Below are positions 59,005 to 64,000 of a stretch of 64,000 nt of DNA, piece after piece. The stretch is taken from positions 2,480,001 to 2,544,000 of the forward strand of contig UFRQ01000003.1 in assembly GCA_900444965.1 (NCBI GenBank). Direction: 5' to 3'. Source of the stretch: [Actinobacillus] rossii. GTDB taxonomy: Bacteria; Pseudomonadota; Gammaproteobacteria; Enterobacterales; Pasteurellaceae. The translations under genes were made by a program, and so were the position numbers. A model generated the notes under the pieces. That model was not told the origin of the DNA. It did not search any database and was given only the letters and a program-made list of their open reading frames with translations. Each line of letters opens with the position of its first letter. Within the stretch, counting starts at the first letter, position 1.

Positions 59005-59010
59005 ATGCAA
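58816..59010 (-). pseudogene. Toxin C-terminal tail fragment
   Basis: 64 codons, of which the last ~62 (SHDFIGGQLPFFYDSDGN... to PELFEFILSH) are identical to the end of the toxin at 62542-64000. The rest of the toxin is missing; the breakpoint is at 59004. The only possible first codon is TTG. Adjacent to lipoprotein E as the full toxin is to lipoprotein A. Confidence 0.8.
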
Positions 59011-59024
59011 AAATAAAACTACTA

Positions 59025-59405
59025 TTATTCATTGCATAAACCTTTATCGAATTTCTTTGGGTATTTTAATCCACACACATTACCATCACCTAAATATATA
59101 TAACCATATTTCTTCATGCATGCTCTAAAAACTTTGAATGAATTGGAATTATAAGGCTCATTTTTATCTTTCAGGACGCTATTTAAAGATGAATCCCCAT
59201 ACGTTGCTCCACAACTAACAGCTGCAGACCAGCGTTTTTGGGTATCGGTATGATTAATCGTTTTGGAATATTGATATTTAGCAATATGTGAATATTCTTC
59301 TATATATGGTCCACCATAAGGCATTATTGGTCGCCATCCAAACTCACTATGTACGCATCCAGCAATCAAACTAATACAAATAGAGATTAACACAAATAGT
59401 TTCAT
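59025..59405 (-). CDS. Putative immunity lipoprotein D
   Basis: 126 aa. Lipobox LIAGC (Cys 17). Shares IAKYQYSKTINHTDTQKRWSAAVSCGATYGD, FRACMKKYGYIYLGD and KKFDKGLCNE with the others, but lacks the two extra Cys after the lipid Cys found in B, C and F. ATG at 59405 with GGAG upstream, eight bases after the stop of a 23-codon toxin-tail relic. Confidence 0.75.
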   Translation of the reverse strand: MKLFVLISICISLIAGCVHSEFGWRPIMPYGGPYIEEYSHIAKYQYSKTINHTDTQKRWSAAVSCGATYGDSSLNSVLKDKNEPYNSNSFKVFRACMKKYGYIYLGDGNVCGLKYPKKFDKGLCNE

Positions 59406-59413
59406 ATTTGCTC

Positions 59414-59485
59414 CTAACGATTTCCAAAAATCATCTTCAGCGTTTCGATTGGTAAGGCTTGGAACATACTCAATACCCGCTCTAC
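59414..59485 (-). pseudogene. Toxin-tail relic before lipoprotein D
   Basis: Between two stop codons the leftward frame reads VERVLSMFQALPIETLKMIFGNR, ending at TAG right before the ribosome site of lipoprotein D. Its hydrophobic pattern parallels the ends of the intact toxins (PFAVADLISSDMMEVLFKLGAQ; PFAGAELLSPELFEFILSH). Probably the last trace of a deleted toxin cassette. Inference from pattern and position only. Confidence 0.5.
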
Positions 59486-59499
59486 CTACTTCAACCTAG

Positions 59500-59889
59500 T
59501 TACAAATTACATTTTCCAGTATTCCATTCAGGAGCCTGAGTACCACAGTCAGAATAATAAAGGCGAACATATCCTTTTTTTGCCATACAAGTTTCAAATT
59601 GTTTTATCACCGCAGGATTTATTACCCCATTTTTAGTTCTCTCATTTTTTATCTGAAATTCATTGTTTTTACGAGATATATTAACCCCACCACAATCAGC
59701 TACATCATTCCAACGCTCATTTACATTAGTGTGCCCAATCGCTTCTTTTTTTTGAAAATAAGCAATATATGGGAATTCTTTGCCTTTATCTACGCAATTC
59801 ACCATCTGCGGTGTATACAAACAGCCATCAGCATAAATGCAGCCTGTTAATAAGTTAGATATAACCAAGAATGTAAGAGACTTTCTCAT
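59500..59889 (-). CDS. Putative immunity lipoprotein C
   Basis: 129 aa. Lipobox LLTGC (Cys 16), then ADGCLYTPQMVNC, IAYFQKKEAIGHTNVNERWNDVADCGG, FETCMAKKGYVRLYYSDCGTQAPEWNTGKCNL. ATG at 59889 with a strong AGGAGG. Closest by eye to lipoprotein B next door. Only 46 bp separate it from B's stop, so its toxin partner is gone apart from at most a few codons. Confidence 0.76.
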   Translation of the reverse strand: MRKSLTFLVISNLLTGCIYADGCLYTPQMVNCVDKGKEFPYIAYFQKKEAIGHTNVNERWNDVADCGGVNISRKNNEFQIKNERTKNGVINPAVIKQFETCMAKKGYVRLYYSDCGTQAPEWNTGKCNL

Positions 59890-59935
59890 ATTAATGGCCT
59901 CCTAGTTTCAGACATATCTGAGATCATAAAACAAC

Positions 59936-60307
59936 TCACAAATTGCATACACCTTTATCCCATTTAGGATTTTGATAACCACAATCCTGAATCCATATAT
60001 ACCCTCGGTCACTCATACAGTTCTCAAATTTATCAGCTAAAATATCATCAATAGGTTCTTTTTCTCCTTTAGTCATTGCACTTCTAAGTGTGTTATCACC
60101 ATATTTTGCTCCACAAGAAACTGCATCTCGCCAACGTTGTTCAATATTTGTTGAACCAATATTTGACTTTTTCTGATAATGGGCTATAACAGGGTATTCA
60201 ACTTTTTTCTCAAAGCAATGTACTGATTGTGGCATATGCAAACAGCCCTTTGAATAGAAACAGTTACTTAAGAATAATAAACTTAAAAATAATAAAATAG
60301 ATCGCAT
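59936..60307 (-). CDS. Putative immunity lipoprotein B (partner of module 2)
   Basis: 123 aa. Lipobox FLSNC (Cys 16), KGCLHMPQSVHC, IAHYQKKSNIGSTNIEQRWRDAVSCGAKYGD, FENCMSDRGYIWIQDCGYQNPKWDKGVCNL. Its ATG follows the stop codon of the toxin module at 60308 with no gap (TAAATG), so the two are translationally coupled. This is the classic layout of a toxin and its cognate immunity gene. Confidence 0.8.
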   Translation of the reverse strand: MRSILLFLSLLFLSNCFYSKGCLHMPQSVHCFEKKVEYPVIAHYQKKSNIGSTNIEQRWRDAVSCGAKYGDNTLRSAMTKGEKEPIDDILADKFENCMSDRGYIWIQDCGYQNPKWDKGVCNL

Positions 60308-62167
60308 TTATTGGGCTCCGAGCTTAAATAACACTTCCATCATATCTGAACTTATTAAATCCGCTACTGCAAATGGCATTGTGGCAGGAATTGCCAATCC
60401 TGTTGTTACTCCAGACAAAATTTCTTGAGTTTTTGTTTTAGGTGCAGTATTTCCCTTGTCATCATACCACCCCCATATTTGTCCTCCCCATCTATCGTGA
60501 GCTCCTGCAAAAGACTCAACTACTAAATCACCCATAGAGCCTATATCATACATATATTTATCCCAAGGTAAGTACCACCCTCCCTGTACAGACTGAAAAC
60601 CACCTGCCAATCCATACAAATTATTTGCCTTGTCTGATTTTAGGAATGACGATAAAGTTCCAAATTCCTGATCTCCAATATAGTTATAAGATCCATCTTT
60701 ATTTGCTAAACACCGTTCTAATGCTTGTCCACAGATAAGATTTACATCAATCCTTACCCCACCCAATTTAACACCATCAAAATAACCACTGTCATAGCTG
60801 TCATTTCTCAAGACGTCTCCTGTTTTTGCATCCTTTATTCCTTTAAATAAACGCGAATTCGCCAAGGTCTCTTCTCGCATCTTCGTTGCAGCTAATTGCA
60901 ATGTGCCTTGTGTAATGGCAATTTCAGGGCTACCTGCCACAATCCCTACAACGGTCTCAAGTAAACGTTTTTGATACTGCAATTTATAAATTTCATCATA
61001 AAGTGCGGTCTTTTCTTCTTCTGTTTTTGCTTGTTTGATTTTTTCTCTTAACTCTGCTTGTTTTGGTAAAACATAAGCATCAATCGTAGCAAAAGCATTT
61101 TTCCTAAAATCTTGTGTGACCTTAACTTGAATATTCAACTCTTTGAGTACTTTCTCTTTATCAAAGTTTTGCGCTAATTTCCCTGAGTTTTCAACCGCAC
61201 TTTCAGTTGTGATATCCGTTTTAACTTCAGCTTTTGTTGTTTCAACAGTTTTGCCTGTTTTTTCAAATTGTAAATTCTCATCACGAATGTTGATATTGGC
61301 TGTGTTAATACCACTTTGCGTGACACTGCTATCGTGTTCGCTATCATGCCCGATTCCAACCGAAACATCACCACTCATTTTGCCTTGTATTTCAGTTGTT
61401 TTGCTTCCATCTTGATTAACTGTTGTGACCGCCGCATTCTGCCCAAATGACGTTAACTTCATCCCACCAATTTCTTTTGGCTTGTCTCCGCCACCCATTG
61501 AGAAACCGCCGCCAACACCAAAACCAGAACCCGAGTAATCCGCATGATTTTGAATATCCGAATAACTTAAGGTGCCTGTCTCAAAATGATTCTTACCATT
61601 GTCTTCGGCGGTTTGGCTTGAGGTAATCAATCCGCCTTTTAAGTCCGTGTGACTTTGTATGTTGACTTGATAGCCGTCATCGCCGGCATAAATTCCTGAT
61701 TGCTCAATAACGCTGGCGTAATCCGCATTCATTTTCGATTGACTATAAGACCCAGAGGCTGAAAAACCGTAGCCAGCTGTTACCTGTCCGCTGACATTCA
61801 TTTGTTTTCCTTTGTAGGTTAAGGTTTCTTGTAAGCTTTCAATATTTAAGTTTTGTGCGTCTAGTTTTACGCCTTTGCCCTGAACTTGTGCACCTTTAAG
61901 GTTGGTAGTCGCCCCGCTTTCAAAGGTTGTTTGGCTATTTTTATCGCCTACGTGACTATAGGTATAAGTGGTTTCATCGCCATTGCCATAGCCTTTGCCA
62001 TAATTTCCACCGGCAGTTACACCAAAACTCACACCATTTCCGAGCTGAATCGCCACACCTGCATTAAATCCACTGGATTGAGCATTAAACATATAGTCTG
62101 AACTCAACCATTGATTTCTAATTACAAAATCCCGTTGGTTTAGCTTTGGTTCCACAATCCATTTCAA
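60308..62167 (-). CDS. CdiA/FhaB-type toxin C-terminal module 2 (orphan cassette)
   Basis: Open frame of 619 codons. It begins with a TTG inside lipoprotein A's 3' end and has no signal peptide or TPS domain, so it looks like an orphan cassette and not a full exoprotein. Layout: NQWLSSDYMF junction; Gly/Ser/Thr-rich FhaB-like repeats (about 30-300, e.g. TDLKGGLITSSQTAEDNG, SGINTANINIRDENLQ); a helical pre-toxin region (about 300-420, KLAQNFDKEKVLKELNIQVKVT); then a variable end (about 450-619) with FDGVKLGGVRIDVNLICG, ESFAGAHDRWGGQIWGWYDDKGNT and a hydrophobic tail AIPATMPFAVADLISSDMMEVLF. No VENN motif. Toxic activity unknown; the hydrophobic tail and lipoprotein partner suggest an envelope target. 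Confidence 0.72.
   Translation of the reverse strand: MKWIVEPKLNQRDFVIRNQWLSSDYMFNAQSSGFNAGVAIQLGNGVSFGVTAGGNYGKGYGNGDETTYTYSHVGDKNSQTTFESGATTNLKGAQVQGKGVKLDAQNLNIESLQETLTYKGKQMNVSGQVTAGYGFSASGSYSQSKMNADYASVIEQSGIYAGDDGYQVNIQSHTDLKGGLITSSQTAEDNGKNHFETGTLSYSDIQNHADYSGSGFGVGGGFSMGGGDKPKEIGGMKLTSFGQNAAVTTVNQDGSKTTEIQGKMSGDVSVGIGHDSEHDSSVTQSGINTANINIRDENLQFEKTGKTVETTKAEVKTDITTESAVENSGKLAQNFDKEKVLKELNIQVKVTQDFRKNAFATIDAYVLPKQAELREKIKQAKTEEEKTALYDEIYKLQYQKRLLETVVGIVAGSPEIAITQGTLQLAATKMREETLANSRLFKGIKDAKTGDVLRNDSYDSGYFDGVKLGGVRIDVNLICGQALERCLANKDGSYNYIGDQEFGTLSSFLKSDKANNLYGLAGGFQSVQGGWYLPWDKYMYDIGSMGDLVVESFAGAHDRWGGQIWGWYDDKGNTAPKTKTQEILSGVTTGLAIPATMPFAVADLISSDMMEVLFKLGAQ
62087..62167. repeat. 81-bp repeat at the lipoprotein A / module 2 junction
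   Basis: Identical to 58358-58438. Encodes the lipoprotein C terminus (EMDCGTKAKPTGFCN) in one frame and the FhaB-type NQWLSSDYMF in another. Marks the left joint of each cassette. Confidence 0.85.
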
Positions 62168-62531
62168 AATATCCTTTTTGATTTAAACAAGATTTAATTT
62201 TTTTTATTTTTACAAACTTATCATCTAGATCTTCACAGCTTTCTGAATGCCATTTATATTTAGAAAAGCACTGGGTTCTTGTTAATCTATTACCTTCAAC
62301 GTTATTAAATCTCCAAATTGGATCATCTAAATCGGAGTGTTTACTTATACCACAGGCATAAAAAGCCTCTTTTCGTTTAGTATGGTTCGTATGACCGATG
62401 GTATTTTTATATTGAAATGCTTGAACATCTGACATATCGGTAAAATCATCTTTTGTTACACATGATACTACTGAAAAACAGCCACATCCTGTCAGCAAAG
62501 TTATTAATAAGCCCACAATTATATATTTCAT
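62118..62531 (-). CDS. Putative immunity lipoprotein A (partner of the edge toxin)
   Basis: 137 aa. Signal peptide MKYIIVGLLITLLTGC with lipid Cys 16; then CFSVVSCVTKDDFTDMSDVQAFQYKNTIGHTNHTKRKEAFYACG, LTRTQCFSKYKW, IKSCLNQKGYFEMDCG and final GFCN. ATG at 62531 with GGAG, ten bases after the toxin stop. Ends identical to lipoprotein E, core different. Its 3' end overlaps module 2 in another frame. Confidence 0.8.
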   Translation of the reverse strand: MKYIIVGLLITLLTGCGCFSVVSCVTKDDFTDMSDVQAFQYKNTIGHTNHTKRKEAFYACGISKHSDLDDPIWRFNNVEGNRLTRTQCFSKYKWHSESCEDLDDKFVKIKKIKSCLNQKGYFEMDCGTKAKPTGFCN

Positions 62532-62730
62532 ATATTTCTCCTTAATGGCTTAAAATAAATTCAAATAACTCAGGACTTAGTAATTCAGCCCCAGCAAATG
62601 GAGTTGCTAATGGTATAGCCAAAATAGTTGTTACTTCAGCTCCTGTGCTAGCGACAGTACCTTTACCTCGTCTAGTATTACCATCTGAGTCATAGAAGAA
62701 TGGTAATTGCCCACCAATAAAATCATGACT
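62406..62730. repeat. 325-bp repeat, copy of 58680-59004
   Basis: Toxin tail plus immunity 5' end, identical by inspection to the left copy. Confidence 0.88.
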
Positions 62731-64000
62731 TCCCGCATAAGCTTCAATGATTAAATCTTTCCAAGAACCTGGTTCATAGGAGTTTGAAAATAATTTTCCT
62801 TTCTGTCCTTGGATACATCCAGTAGCACCACAAACCACTCTTACATTTTGCTCATCATTAAGTACAGCATTGAAAGAATCGTATTTGCTATCACCAATAA
62901 ATTGTACTCTCCCTAGTTCATCTTTATTTAACTTATAGATACCATTAACTTTCTCATTTCCTCTTCTGCATCTATTATTATCAATCCCACAAATCACATC
63001 CAAATCAAGCCGAACACCACCTAGCTTAACTCCATCGAATGCCCCACTATCATAGGAAACATTCCCAATTTTTTCTCCATTCTTATCAACAACTATTGGA
63101 GATTTAAGTGAATTTTGAAGGCTAATATATCGTAGCGTTGTTGAACCCAAATACCACCCACCTTGAGCTAAAGCTATGTCTGAAGAACCGCTCGCTAAGG
63201 TCACAAAGGTTTGTAACGCTCTACGTCCATACTGCCACGCATAAATATCGCCGACAATGCCATCTATATCAGATTTGGCTTGTTCGTATTCTTCCTTAGT
63301 TTTAGCATTATCTCGGCGATTCAACGCTTCTTGTAATTTTTCACGTAATGGAGCTTGTTTGGAATCAACAAACGAATTTATCAAATCCAAAGCATTATTC
63401 TTAAATTCAGCAGTAACTTGGATTTGGGTATCTAGCTCTTTCTGGACAGCATCTTTATCAAAGTTTCGCTCCAATTTACCTGAATTATCAACCGCACTTT
63501 GGGTTATAATATCCGTTTTAATATTAGCAATTGACGTTTCTGCAGTTTTACCTGTTTTTTCCAATTGGTTATCAGTGTCACGAATTTTAATATTCGCAGT
63601 ATTTATCCCGCTTTTCGTGATGCTATTGCTATGTTCAGAATCATAGCCAACGCCATAAGACATATTTCCAGTCAGTGAGTCCCAGCCTTCTGCTAATACT
63701 TTTTCACCAACACCATTTGTATTTTCTATACCTTCAGCTTGATAAATAGGTTCTCCATTTTCATTTATCTTTTGAACGTTACTTTGTTTTGTTACATTAT
63801 CACCTAAACCTAAATCAACGTTCATAGATATATCTCCACCCAGTCCAAAGCCACTAGCACTATAATCCGCATGATTTCGAATATCCGAATAACTTAAGGT
63901 GCCGGTTTCAAAACGATTATTGCCATTGTCTTCGGCGGTTTGGCTTGAGGTAATCAATCCGCCTTTTAAGTCTGTGTGATTTTGTACGTTGATTTGATAG
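62542..64000 (-). CDS. CdiA/FhaB-type contact-dependent toxin, 3' end (partial)
   Basis: Frame open to the right edge; the gene continues beyond 64000 and the visible part is ~485 codons (an internal ATG at 63957 is not the start). Visible order: YQINVQNHTDLKGGLITSSQTAEDNG, FhaB-like SGINTANIKIRDTDNQLEKTGKT, helical pre-toxin region (KLERNFDKDAVQKELDTQIQVT, KQAPLREKLQEALNRRDNAKTKEEYEQ), then a variable end with FDGVKLGGVRLDLDVICGIDNNRC, EAYAGSHDFIGGQLPFFYDSDGNT and hydrophobic ILAIPLATPFAGAELLSPELFEFI. Same architecture as module 2, but the end diverges. Likely a two-partner-secretion effector delivered on contact; the transporter and N terminus should lie to the right. Confidence 0.78.
   Translation of the reverse strand, partial: YQINVQNHTDLKGGLITSSQTAEDNGNNRFETGTLSYSDIRNHADYSASGFGLGGDISMNVDLGLGDNVTKQSNVQKINENGEPIYQAEGIENTNGVGEKVLAEGWDSLTGNMSYGVGYDSEHSNSITKSGINTANIKIRDTDNQLEKTGKTAETSIANIKTDIITQSAVDNSGKLERNFDKDAVQKELDTQIQVTAEFKNNALDLINSFVDSKQAPLREKLQEALNRRDNAKTKEEYEQAKSDIDGIVGDIYAWQYGRRALQTFVTLASGSSDIALAQGGWYLGSTTLRYISLQNSLKSPIVVDKNGEKIGNVSYDSGAFDGVKLGGVRLDLDVICGIDNNRCRRGNEKVNGIYKLNKDELGRVQFIGDSKYDSFNAVLNDEQNVRVVCGATGCIQGQKGKLFSNSYEPGSWKDLIIEAYAGSHDFIGGQLPFFYDSDGNTRRGKGTVASTGAEVTTILAIPLATPFAGAELLSPELFEFILSH

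Noticed and set aside
61143..61415. Rightward 90-aa ORF inside the toxin module
   Set aside because: Antisense to the conserved FhaB-like repeat region and without a ribosome site; the parallel ORF at 63257-63646 exists for the same reason.

Overview
The window looks like Pasteurellaceae chromosome, almost certainly genus Haemophilus. The DNA is AT-rich and carries about fifty copies (counted by eye) of the Hin-type uptake signal core AAGTGCGGT or its complement. Gene content matches Haemophilus closely (ruvCAB-yebC-nudB-aspS-cmoA, gloA-rnt-antiporter-priC, comNOPQ, znuA, tcdA, mltA). Two features argue against typical H. influenzae Rd order: cydABX runs directly into ybgC-tolQRAB-pal, and the urease genes are fused to a nickel transporter and a urea channel. 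H. parainfluenzae or a close relative is my best guess. That is an inference from gene order and not a determination.

Layout. 1-1.4 kb: end of ispB, then queH. 1.4-2.8 kb: a dead sucrose PTS permease gene (scrA). 3.2-4.5 kb: argD behind a pair of ARG boxes. 4.6-15.1 kb: one long leftward operon, cbiKLMQO - urea channel - ureABC - unknown exported protein - ureEFGD. It covers nickel import, urea entry, the enzyme and its maturation, and it is punctuated by three copies of a short palindromic repeat. 15.4-21.2 kb: tldD, rng, putP, cmoB. 21.2-27.2 kb: ynbE/ydbH envelope pair, znuA with a (His-Asp)n hexanucleotide tract, tcdA, mltA. 27.2-33.2 kb: recC and the competence pseudopilin operon comNOPQ. 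33.2-33.5 kb: three tandem tRNA-Lys(UUU). 33.7-41.3 kb: pal-tolBARQ-ybgC-cydXBA. 41.7-50.8 kb: a small exported protein, ruvBAC, a lipoprotein, yebC, nudB, aspS, a small methyltransferase-like membrane protein, cmoA, artI. 50.8-56.4 kb: glpT, gloA, rnt, a transporter, priC, pbpG.

56.5-64 kb is the accessory end. An IS481-type insertion sequence (56485-57686) borders a leftward locus of CdiA/FhaB-type toxin ends and small cysteine-rich lipoproteins. The locus holds the 3' part of a large two-partner-secretion toxin gene running off the right edge, a second toxin-end module of about 1.9 kb, six intact related lipoprotein genes and at least three toxin-tail relics. Every toxin tail or relic sits immediately upstream of a lipoprotein gene. 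I read this as a contact-dependent-inhibition-type locus with an array of orphan toxin/immunity cassettes whose immunity proteins are lipoproteins. Two of those lipoproteins are mosaics: identical ends around a divergent core. This is the most unusual part of the window.
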